Below, piece by piece: positions 1 to 8,000 of a stretch of 11,153 nt of DNA. The notes beneath the pieces are model-generated. The model ran no database searches, was not told the DNA's origin, and saw only the letters and a program-made list of their open reading frames with translations. Position 1 is the first letter of the stretch. Every line of letters starts with the position of its first letter. Made by a program: the position numbers and the translations under genes. Source of the DNA: JAQBGV01 sp032128395 (GTDB taxonomy: Bacteria > Planctomycetota > UBA8108 > UBA1146); the NCBI GenBank assembly GCA_032128395.1, contig JAQBGV010000236.1, forward strand, positions 1 through 11,153, given 5' to 3'.

Positions 1-820
1 AGCAGCGTGAGCGCGAGGCGGCGACGCTGCCCACGGTTTCGTCGGTGACCTTGAAGAGGTCGAGCTCCGGTCGCAGGTGATGGATCGCATCCGCGAGGGC
101 GTCGCTGGGATGACTCTCCGCGCGTTCGAAGAACACCGTATCGACATGGTCCAGATAGCGTCGGAGCGCTGGGGTGCGCGTGTTCGAACGGATCGGGAAT
201 CGGTACCGCAGCACGCAGCTCTGCACGTTGTAGTTCAGCAAGACCGCGATGACCGCGTCCTCGAAGCTCGGGACCACGACGATGTCGTAGTGGAACGGAT
301 CTTCGGCGCGACGCATCGAACGCAGTCCGAGCCGGAGCGCCTCCTCCGCCTGCTCCGAGATCTGATCGACGACGATCACCTCGAAGTAGGCGACGGACCG
401 GTCGTGCCGCACCCCGAACTGCTCTTCGAGAGAGTCGCGTTCCTCCTCCTCCTCGTCCCACTCCTCCCCCTCGAGGAGGGGGACGTGCCGACGGCGATAG
501 GTGTGGCCGGCGAGAGCGCGAGCGATACGCTGGACCGTCTGCGCGAGCCCGCTGTGATCCGCCTGGACCAGGAGTCGCTCGAGTTGCGCGAAGTTCCGAT
601 ATCCCGGGAAGGCCCAGTACCGCTCGATCGGCTCGAGAACCGCGAGAGCTCGCTGCACCTCCCCCACGAGACGGCCGTCGGCCTTCTGTCCGGCGAGCTG
701 CTGGGTCGATGACTTGAGGCGACTCCAGGTGTCGTGGCGCAGCCGAGACGCCTGGAAGTGCGCGCTGAGGGAGGGCGCTGCGTTGAGTTCTGGAGCGGGT
801 GGAGGCGGACTCTCGCTCAT
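1..820 (-). CDS. Probable Orn/Lys/Arg-family PLP decarboxylase, N-terminal 273 residues (runs off the left edge)
   Basis: The reading frame is open from an ATG at 820 to the window edge without a stop, so the 3' end is missing. A GGAGG at 829-825, four bases before the ATG, supports the start, and the ATG overlaps the stop of the upstream hydrolase gene (ATGA). The fragment begins with a proline-rich low-complexity stretch. Around residues 118-127 comes an acidic run (EWDEEEERDS). A receiver-like alpha/beta segment follows, with YFEVIVVD, DIVVVPSFEDAVIAVLLNYN and VQSCVLRYRFPIRS, then HHLRPELDLFKVTDETV. These resemble the N-terminal wing region that precedes the PLP-binding part in large inducible ornithine/lysine/arginine decarboxylases. 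The catalytic lysine region would lie outside the window, so the enzyme class is inferred from the N-terminal pattern and the operon. If correct, it makes agmatine, putrescine or cadaverine in the cytoplasm. An unrelated regulatory protein remains possible. Confidence 0.55.
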   Translation of the reverse strand, partial: MSESPPPPAPELNAAPSLSAHFQASRLRHDTWSRLKSSTQQLAGQKADGRLVGEVQRALAVLEPIERYWAFPGYRNFAQLERLLVQADHSGLAQTVQRIARALAGHTYRRRHVPLLEGEEWDEEEEERDSLEEQFGVRHDRSVAYFEVIVVDQISEQAEEALRLGLRSMRRAEDPFHYDIVVVPSFEDAVIAVLLNYNVQSCVLRYRFPIRSNTRTPALRRYLDHVDTVFFERAESHPSDALADAIHHLRPELDLFKVTDETVGSVAASRSRC

Positions 821-1713
821 CCGGCCTCCGTCGGCACCTGCTGGGGCTCGATGGGACGGATCCTCCTCTCCGGGACGACCAGTGGACCGAGAGTGTCGAG
901 GAACGCCGCACGCCCGGAGCTGCGATCGTAGACGTCGAAATCGACTTCACGGTCGCGAAAGCTCTTCAGCACCTGGCCGAGTCCGAACATGCCGGTCTCG
1001 CGTACCCGACGGGCGGTCGCGAGATCGAGGTCGACCGGGATCAGCTCCTCGACGCTCGACGCTTCGTGCAGGACGGTCCCCGTCGGGCGGACGACGATCG
1101 AGCGCCCGTTGCCTCCGGACCAGACGCCGTTCAAGTCGAATACGAAGCACTGGTTCTGAGCCGCGGTCGCCCGTGAGATCGCGAGCTCGACATCGCGGTC
1201 GATGGTGTCGGTCAACGCGGGTCGCAGGAGTACCTCCGCGCCCATCGCCGTGAGCGTTCTGGAGACTTCGGGGAACCAGAAGTCGTAACAGATCTGAAGT
1301 CCGAATCGTCCGACTTGCGGTACATCGAAGACGCAGAATTCCTCCCCGCCGGTGACCCCCTTCTCGTACGGCCGAAACGGGAACAACTTGCGATAACGGG
1401 TCACCACGTTCCCACCGGGGTCGATGACAGAAGCGGTGTTGTAGATCAGGTTCCCCACCCGCTCGAAGAGCGAACCCGGGATCAGCCAGATCTTGTGCTT
1501 CTCGGCCTCCCTCCGGAAAATGTCCTCGACCGGCCCCGGGAGTATCTGCGCATGGGCGAGCGAGGCGCCGAAGGGGGCGAGTTCGCTGAAGAACACCATC
1601 TCCACCCACGGGAAACGGTGCATCAGCGTGTCGAGCTTCTGTTGCATGCGGGGGATGTTGTCCACCCCGTAGGTCACGCCCATCTGGACGCCGGCGATCG
1701 AGAATACACTCAT
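817..1713 (-). CDS. Carbon-nitrogen hydrolase (nitrilase superfamily amidase)
   Basis: A 298-residue member of the nitrilase/amidase superfamily, a normal length for a single-domain cytosolic enzyme. The complete Glu-Lys-Cys catalytic triad is visible: E44 in FFSELAPFG, K109 in RYRKLFPFRPYEKG and C142 in LQICYDFWFPE. The start chosen is the ATG at 1713 (MSVFSIAGVQMG), because this is where the family fold begins and because it overlaps the stop of the aminotransferase gene as ATGA. The open frame continues upstream to 1830, but that part is antisense-quality sequence inside the aminotransferase gene. Its own TGA overlaps the decarboxylase ATG. These enzymes hydrolyse linear amides or N-carbamoyl compounds. 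The operon (decarboxylase, GABA aminotransferase, succinate-semialdehyde dehydrogenase) makes an N-carbamoylputrescine, gamma-glutamyl-amine or guanidinobutyramide type substrate attractive. The exact substrate cannot be read from the sequence. Confidence 0.9.
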   Translation of the reverse strand: MSVFSIAGVQMGVTYGVDNIPRMQQKLDTLMHRFPWVEMVFFSELAPFGASLAHAQILPGPVEDIFRREAEKHKIWLIPGSLFERVGNLIYNTASVIDPGGNVVTRYRKLFPFRPYEKGVTGGEEFCVFDVPQVGRFGLQICYDFWFPEVSRTLTAMGAEVLLRPALTDTIDRDVELAISRATAAQNQCFVFDLNGVWSGGNGRSIVVRPTGTVLHEASSVEELIPVDLDLATARRVRETGMFGLGQVLKSFRDREVDFDVYDRSSGRAAFLDTLGPLVVPERRIRPIEPQQVPTEAG

Positions 1714-2996
1714 CGGGTCTCCACTACCTCTCGTACGGAACGAACCAGGAGTTCGAGACCCTCGTCCAGCTGGTGATCGGGAATCGTCAGCGGCGCGAGG
1801 ACCCGAAGGACATTGCCGTGGAGCCCGCACGAGAGGACCACCACGCCGTTCTCGAGAGCACGCTTCCGGGCGGCGACCGTGAGCGCCGGCGCGGGCTTGC
1901 GATGCGTCCCATCTTCGAAGAGTTCGAGCGCGCGCATCGCGCCGACCCCCCGGACTTCGCCGATCACGTCCAACTCCGAGGCTGCCGCTCGCAGTCTCGC
2001 GTCGATCCGTTTCCCCTGCGCTTCGGCGCGCGCGCAGAGTCCTTCTTCCTCGATCACGTCGAGGACCGCGATCGCCGCCGCGCAGCCGATGGCGCTCCCC
2101 CCGAAGGTCCCGCCGAGCCCCCCCGCGGTGGGCGCATCCATGATCTCTGCGCGACCGATCACCCCCGAGAGCGGTAGCCCGCCGGCGAGGCTCTTTGCGA
2201 CCGTCATCAGGTCGGGCTCGATCGAGTGGTGGTGCATCGCGAACAGTTTCCCGGTGCGAGCGAATCCCGTTTGGATCTCATCCGCGACCAGCAGGATCCC
2301 GTGGGTGTCGCACAGGTCGCGGAGCCGGCGCATCAATTCGGGGGGCGCGACGTAGAAACCACCCTCGCCGAGAACTGGTTCGAGGACGATCGCCGCGACT
2401 CGTTCCGGCTCGATGTCCGCCTTGAACAGCTGACCGATCGCGTGCAACGAGTCGTCCACCGAGACCCCGTGCAGTGCGGTCGGGAAGGGGACGTGATAGA
2501 CGTCGCCCGGGAGCGGTCCGAACCCCAACTTGTACGGGGAGACCGTTCCGGTCATCGCCATCCCCAGCATGGTGCGGCCGTGGAACCCGCCCGTGAACGT
2601 GATCACGCCGGGTCGACCGGTGTGTCGACGCGCGATCTTGACCGCGTTCTCGACCGCTTCGGCGCCGGTGGTCAGGAAGATCGTCTTGTTCGGGGAGCTC
2701 ATCGGCGCGGCGGCGTTCAGCCGCTCGGCGAGTTCGATGTAGGGCTCGTATGCGGTCACCTGGAAGCAGGGGTGCCAAACCTTGTCGAGCTGGGCGCGGA
2801 CCGCCTCGACGATCCGCGGGTGGCGGTGTCCTACGTTCAGGACTCCGATGCCACTGGCGAAGTCGAGGTAGCGGCGCCCTTCGACGTCGAACAGCTCGGC
2901 GTTCTCCGCCCGATCGATGACGATGCGAAAGGCGTTGCTGACCCCGCGGGGGATCGCGGCCTCTCGCCGAGCGAAGATCTCTGCGTTTCCGCTCAC
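1710..2996 (-). CDS. gabT: 4-aminobutyrate aminotransferase (class III PLP aminotransferase)
   Basis: A 428-residue class III aminotransferase that follows E. coli GabT (426 residues) from end to end as I recall it. Landmarks are AIPRGVS, DVEGRRYLDFASGIGVLNVGHRHP, the PLP-phosphate loop TTGAEAVENAVKIAR (from residue 109), GFHGRT, EPVLGEGGF (E211), the cofactor-binding D239 in LLVADEIQTG, and the Schiff-base lysine K268 in TVAKSLAGGLPL. I50, E211, D239 and K268 fall at the same numbers as in E. coli GabT. It moves the amino group of GABA (or of another omega-amine such as putrescine or 5-aminovalerate) to 2-oxoglutarate, giving succinate semialdehyde. The GTG start at 2996 is chosen because GGAGGG lies eight bases upstream and the family fold starts there. 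It lies 23 bases after the dehydrogenase stop, and its TGA overlaps the hydrolase ATG, so the genes are probably co-translated. Confidence 0.93.
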   Translation of the reverse strand: MSGNAEIFARREAAIPRGVSNAFRIVIDRAENAELFDVEGRRYLDFASGIGVLNVGHRHPRIVEAVRAQLDKVWHPCFQVTAYEPYIELAERLNAAAPMSSPNKTIFLTTGAEAVENAVKIARRHTGRPGVITFTGGFHGRTMLGMAMTGTVSPYKLGFGPLPGDVYHVPFPTALHGVSVDDSLHAIGQLFKADIEPERVAAIVLEPVLGEGGFYVAPPELMRRLRDLCDTHGILLVADEIQTGFARTGKLFAMHHHSIEPDLMTVAKSLAGGLPLSGVIGRAEIMDAPTAGGLGGTFGGSAIGCAAAIAVLDVIEEEGLCARAEAQGKRIDARLRAAASELDVIGEVRGVGAMRALELFEDGTHRKPAPALTVAARKRALENGVVVLSCGLHGNVLRVLAPLTIPDHQLDEGLELLVRSVREVVETR

Positions 2997-3004
2997 GGTG
3001 GAAT

Positions 3005-3010
3005 CCCTCC
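3005..3010 (-). promoter_or_regulatory. Ribosome binding site of gabT
   Basis: The minus strand reads GGAGGG (3010-3005), eight bases before the GTG start at 2996. It lies in the 23-base gap after the dehydrogenase stop and fixes the gabT start. Confidence 0.7.
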
Positions 3011-3019
3011 GGTGCGCGA

Positions 3020-4390
3020 TCACTCCTGCACCACAATGGACTTGACGTTGATGAATTCGTGGATCCCCTCCCGGGCGAGCTCGCGGCCGAAGCCGGAATC
3101 GCGGATCCCGCCGAACGGAATGCGTGGGTCGGAACGGACGAAGTCGTTCACGAAACAGCACCCGGCCTCGAGCTGGTCGCGCGCGATGCGTTCGCCACGA
3201 TCGATGTCGCGGGTGAAGACGGCGGCACCGAGCCCGTAGCACGTGTCGTTGGCGATAAGGACCGCATCCTCTTCCCCCTTCGCGGAGATGATCGAAGCCA
3301 CCGGTCCGAAGGTCTCCTCCGAGTAGGCCGGGGAGCCGGGCTCGACCCCTACGAGGACGGTCGCGGGATAGAACCATCCGGGCCCCGCGGGGATGGTCCC
3401 CCCGCACGAGACCTTCGTCCCCCGGTCGACGCTGCGCATCACCTGGTCGTGGAGGTCGTCACGCAGATCCTCCCGTGCCATCGGACCCAGATCGACATCG
3501 GGATCGGCGATCGGGTCTCCGAATCGTTTCGATCGCATCGACTCGACGACGCGCTCCGTGAACTCGCCGAGGACCGACTCGACGACGATGAATCGCTTGG
3601 CGGCGATGCACGACTGCCCACAGTTCAGCAGCCGGGAGGTCACGCACCGATCGACGGCGAGTCCGAGGTCGGCGTCCTCGAGCACGATGTAGGGATCGCT
3701 ACCCCCGAGCTCGAGCACGCACTTCTTGAGGGCGGTTCCGGCCGCGGAGGCGACGGCGCGACCGGCGCGCGTCGATCCGGTCAGGGTGACGGCACGGACC
3801 TCGGAGCGAGCGATCAGCTCGGCGAGAGCCGCTACCGGCAGCCGCAGGTTCTGCATCACCCCGGTGGGGAGCCCCGCATCGGACAAGACAGTGAGGAGGT
3901 CCTCGGCGCAGCCGGGGACGTTCTCGGCGTGCTTCAAGAGGCCGACGTTCCCCGCCATCAGCGTCGGGGCGAGGAACCGGAACACCTGCCAGAACGGGAA
4001 GTTCCACGGCATGATCGCGAGCACCGCGCCGAGGGGACGGTGAGCGACGAACGCGCGATCGCCGAGGGTCGCGGGGACGTCGGCGAGGAAGGACTCGGCG
4101 TGGTCCGCGTAGTACTCGCAGACCATCGCACACTTCTCCGCCTCGGCCCGGCCCTGAGGGAGCGGCTTGCCCATCTCCATCGACATGCGGTGGGCGAGGC
4201 GATCGCTGCGCTCTCGGAGGAGGAGCGCGGCCCTGCGCAGCGGCTCGGCGCGCTGTCGAAAGCTGAGACTGGACCAATCGCGGAACGCGCGGGTGGAGAG
4301 GGCCAGAGCCATCTCCAATTGTGCGGGGGTCGTGAGCGGGTACTCCTCGACGGTCTCCCCGGTTGCGGGGTTCACCGAACGAAATGACAC
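3020..4390 (-). CDS. sad: NAD(P)-dependent succinate-semialdehyde dehydrogenase (Sad/YneI-like)
   Basis: A 456-residue aldehyde dehydrogenase that oxidises succinate semialdehyde to succinate, the last step of GABA breakdown. It resembles E. coli Sad (YneI, about 462 residues) along its whole length: SFRSVNPATGE at the start, EMGKP, YYADHAESFL, the oxyanion-hole motif MPWNFPFWQV (N130), LTGSTRAG, CVLELGGSDPYIVLEDADL with the general base E227, NCGQSCIAAKRF with the catalytic C261, EETFGPVA, and the C-terminal PFGGIRDSGFGREL. The GTG at 4390 is the start, since the family sequence begins there and GAGGAGA at 4400-4394 is a good ribosome site. The open frame extends upstream to 5035, but that part has no family similarity. 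It is the first gene of the operon. The Sad-like sequence suggests use of NAD+, but cofactor choice is inferred. The nearest alternative is a dehydrogenase for another omega-semialdehyde. Confidence 0.92.
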   Translation of the reverse strand: MSFRSVNPATGETVEEYPLTTPAQLEMALALSTRAFRDWSSLSFRQRAEPLRRAALLLRERSDRLAHRMSMEMGKPLPQGRAEAEKCAMVCEYYADHAESFLADVPATLGDRAFVAHRPLGAVLAIMPWNFPFWQVFRFLAPTLMAGNVGLLKHAENVPGCAEDLLTVLSDAGLPTGVMQNLRLPVAALAELIARSEVRAVTLTGSTRAGRAVASAAGTALKKCVLELGGSDPYIVLEDADLGLAVDRCVTSRLLNCGQSCIAAKRFIVVESVLGEFTERVVESMRSKRFGDPIADPDVDLGPMAREDLRDDLHDQVMRSVDRGTKVSCGGTIPAGPGWFYPATVLVGVEPGSPAYSEETFGPVASIISAKGEEDAVLIANDTCYGLGAAVFTRDIDRGERIARDQLEAGCCFVNDFVRSDPRIPFGGIRDSGFGRELAREGIHEFINVKSIVVQE

Positions 4391-4394
4391 GCGT

Positions 4395-4400
4395 CTCCTC
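4395..4400 (-). promoter_or_regulatory. Ribosome binding site of the dehydrogenase gene
   Basis: The minus strand reads GAGGAG (4400-4395), ending four bases before the GTG at 4390. It decides between this GTG and the far longer open frame upstream. Confidence 0.6.
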
Positions 4401-5049
4401 TCTGCCGCGCCCCGCTGGATGGCCCGTCCGTCGATCCGACCGCCTGCGCCCGGGAGCGCCGTGTCCGGATCGTGCAGGCCAGACGAAGGCGTGATCCGCT
4501 CTCGCCCCCGCTCTTCGAGGCTCAGGGAAGAGGACGAAAAGCTCGGGAACGGGGGAAAAAATGCGACCACCGTCGGCCTCGAAAGGCGATCATCGGCGAG
4601 TTCCAGGTGGACGGCAAGCGGAATGGGTGTAGATCGTGCACGAGACTTTCGCCGGAGCTTCGTGTCGGCCCGGTGATGCCTCGGTCGAGGTTCAACCGCT
4701 GACGACCGCGCGGAATTGTTGCGCTCCTTCGAGCGGATGCATCGCGCCTGACGATCCCGAGCTGTGCGAGCGGGAGGCTTGCGGTGGAGAGCGCGATCGA
4801 CGCCATCGGCCGGACAGGGGTCGAGTCGGCGATTCGGCAGCTGGAACCGATCGTGTCCGCCCGGGAGAAGCGGTGCCGGAGGGGGCCTGGACCCGTAGAA
4901 TAGTGGTCCATCCCTCTCGCCGATCGATGGGTTCGTCCAGTTCTGAGGATTCACGTTGGGGATGGGCGCCCGGTTCTCGTTACACAAGGTGATGGGGTGT
5001 GCCGTCTCTCCCTGGTCTCCCCCCCCGTACATCATCGCCGTCCCGATCT

Positions 5050-5057
5050 GGAGGAGG
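5050..5057 (+). promoter_or_regulatory. Ribosome binding site of the RHS gene
   Basis: GGAGGAGG just before GTG at 5062, continuing as AGGAGGT, is an almost perfect match to the 16S anti-Shine-Dalgarno. It selects the GTG that begins the signal peptide over the in-frame start further upstream at 4999. Confidence 0.75.
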
Positions 5058-5061
5058 TCAC

Positions 5062-8000
5062 GTGTTCACTCGCAAGCTGCTCGGACTTCTCGTGGTCAGT
5101 GCGCTCTGTATCGTCGCGACCCTCCCCGCCCACGCGGACTGGACCTTCCAGCGTGGTGACTGCAACGCCGACGGCATGCTCGACATCGGCGACCCGATCG
5201 CGCTGCTCGGCGAGCTGTTCATCGGCGGCACCCCGGGACCGTGCGCGGATGCATGCGACGCGAACGATGACGGCGCCAAGGACATCGGCGACCCGATCGC
5301 GCTCCTCGGCCACCTCTTCTCCGGAACCGGACCACTGCCTAGCCCCTTCGGCTCCTGCGGCGAAGACCCCACCGCGGATGCGCTCGACTGCGTCGGCCCG
5401 ATCGCCGGTTGCCCCGACGGGTCGGGGGGGTACGACAGCTCTCTTCTCGAGCCGCCGCGCGTGCCGCCTGCATCCCCGTGCGGCTGCTACCTCACGCAAC
5501 CGGATCGCTTCGGCCACCGCTCGCACCAACCGGCGGATTCGGTGCACCTCTTCTCAGGCGAGTTCTACGAGGAGTGGATCGATCTACAGATCCCGGGGGT
5601 CGGACTCGACTTCCTCTGGGTGCGCACCTATCGATCGAGGCTCGAGACCGACGGCGTGATGGGCAACCACTGGGATCACTCCTACAACATCCGGATCGAG
5701 GCCGATGGCGCGGATGTGATCCTGTACGGCGGCAACGCGCGTCGAGATCGGCTGACCGCGCCGCCGGGAGGAACGTACGAGAGTGACGGGATCTTCGCGT
5801 CGGGGCAGTTCGAGCCGGGGGGTGCGTTCGTGCTCTCCTTCGGGAACGGCGGGGAGTGGCGCCTCGCGCCGCTCGATGGCTCTCCTGCGGAGGGGAAAGT
5901 CCAGGAGATCAGCGATCGCCACGGGAACGCCCTGCAGTTCGCCTACGATGCATCCGGACGTCTCACGCAGATCACGGACACCCTCGGTCGTCCGATCGAT
6001 GTCAGCTACGACGCCGCGGGGAGGGTGATCGCGGTGGCCGACTTCGCCGGGCGCACCGCCCACTTCGCCCACTACGACGGGGTCCAAGTCGGAGGGAGCC
6101 TGGGTGATCTCAAGCTGGCGATCACTCCAGAAGTCGTCGGAACTCCGACTCTGAACGACTACCCGGTCGGCAAGCAGACCACCTACTTCTACGACGACGC
6201 GCATCGGCTCACCGAGATCGTGCTCCCCAGCGGCCGCTCCCTCGTCCAGAACAGCTATGCGACGACCGGGCCGTTCGCCGGTGAGATCGTCCAGCAGGAC
6301 TGGACCACGGCGACCGGGCACTTCGACTTCTGGAGCGAGGCGGTCACCCCCGATCCCGCGAACGGCGACGCGGTGCGGCACTCGATCGTGAACGATCCCC
6401 TCGGCGTCGTGCGGGAATACTTCTACGACGCGGGGAATCGTTGCGTGATGCAGCAGGAGTTCACGGGGTTCGCCGACCCGACCGTGCCGACGACATCGAC
6501 GACCAATCGGCCGACCGGGCCTCTGCGCCCATCCGACCCGCCCTCCTTCGAGACGCGTCTCGAGTGGAACGAGGACTCCCTCCAGACGCAAGTCACGCTC
6601 CCGAACGGCAATGTGCAGCAAGTCGTCTACGAGCGGAGCCTGACGGTGGGTGCGTCTCCGCAGACGCGCGGGAATCCGCGCCAGGCGCTCCGTTCGCCCG
6701 GTACGCACGTCCCCGCCGGGGACCAGAGTCAGACGAGCGAGGAGTGGCAGTACCTCCCGGGATTCGGGGGCTGTTGCGCGCACGAGTTCACTACCGTGCA
6801 CCAGAACGTCTGCACCGATACGACGACCCACAGCTACGACGGAGCCGCGAATCGGGTGCAGACTCAGCAACCGATCCTCGGCGCCACCGTCGATATGGAG
6901 TACGACAGCGCGGGCCGGCTCACCGCGGTGGTCCATCCGAGTCACGAGAGCGGTCCCCTCGGGGCGCGGCGCCGTGACGAGTTTCTCTATCACACCGGGG
7001 GAGTGGGACTGGGGCACCTCGCCGAGCGGATCGTCGACGCCGGTGGTCTGGGGCTCAGCACGCAGTTCGAGTACGACGCGGTCGGCAACCTCACCTCGGT
7101 GACCGATCCGTCCGGCGCCGACACGCAGTACGAATACAATGCACTCGACCAGGTGGTCCGCAAACTCTCACGGGTCATCGATCCCGCATCCGGAGTCCGC
7201 TACGAGTCGCTCCACTTCTACGATGCCGATGACGCCCTCGTCCGAATCTGTCGGGAGAATCGCGACGGCGACGGCTTCATCGTCCCGGGGAACATCTACC
7301 TGACCAGCATGTTCGAGTACGACGCGCGGGGGCGGATCACCCGGACCTGCGAGGAGTTCGGCAGCTTCAATGTGCCCCTCTCGCCGCCGCAGCTCGATTG
7401 CGCCGGGCTCCCCCCGAGCGATTTCGTGACGACGGAGCACCAGAACGACGAGATGGGGCAGCTCGTGCACCTTCGTTTCGGGGAAGCGACCGACGGTGGC
7501 CAGCCGGCGAACACCGAGACCCAAGTGCGGGACGAGCGTGGCCTTCTCTTCCAACACATCCGCGGGGCGGGGAGTGCGATAGCGTCGACCGATCAGTACG
7601 ACTATGACGCGAACGGAAATGTCACCCGGGTCGAGCGTGGACTCCCGGTCGGGGGCAAGGTCACCACGAACAGCTATGACGGCTACGACCGGCTGGTCGA
7701 GTCGGTCGACCCGATGGGCAATGTCACCACGCAGAACTTCGATCCGGCGGACCGCATGACGCACTTCCGGAGCGATGGCGAGCTGGTCGACCTGCCCGGG
7801 GGTACCGCCAACGTCCGCCTCTGGGAGTTGTTCCCGCAGTACGATGCTCTCGGCCGGCTGACCCAGGAGGACGTCGCGTTCTTCGACCCGGTGACTCAAA
7901 GTCCGATCGATGACGGTTCGGCGACCACGACGACCTCCTACAACGCGAATTCGCAGTGGCTCTCCCGCACCACCGACGATGGCGCGACGACGACGATGGC

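Larger units (their letters stand above)
4391..5061. other. Divergent intergenic spacer (671 bases) between the gabT-type operon and the RHS gene
   Basis: No reading frame here looks like a gene. The open frames present give proteins rich in Arg, Ser and Pro with no motifs. The region must hold the promoters of both the leftward operon and the rightward RHS gene, but I find no clear sigma-70 pair. TAGAAT at 4896-4901 is a possible plus-strand -10 without a -35. A run of six A (plus strand, near 4556-4561) lies beside a four-base-pair hairpin that is too weak to call a terminator. Binding sites for a regulator are likely but not recognised. Confidence 0.6.

Noticed and set aside
77..712. Plus-strand open frame of 211 codons
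   Set aside because: It is the exact antisense frame of the decarboxylase gene, whose translation shows family-like motifs and a well-placed start. The plus-strand product has none.
2226..3239. Plus-strand open frame of 337 codons
   Set aside because: It is antisense to gabT and the end of the dehydrogenase gene. The long frame is a by-product of high GC.
3059..4387. Plus-strand open frame of 442 codons
   Set aside because: It covers the dehydrogenase gene on the opposite strand, which has all catalytic motifs. The plus product is rich in Arg, Glu and Gly without motifs.
4896..4901. TAGAAT as a -10 element for the RHS gene
   Set aside because: No -35 partner lies 16-18 bases upstream, and planctomycete promoters are poorly defined, so I do not list it as a promoter.
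4522..4911. Minus-strand open frame of 129 codons in the divergent spacer
   Set aside because: It has no ribosome site worth noting and no motif, and its composition is Arg/Ser/Pro-rich, typical of chance frames in GC-rich DNA.
5584..7017. Minus-strand open frame of 477 codons
   Set aside because: It is antisense to YD repeats of the RHS gene and shows no recognisable domain.
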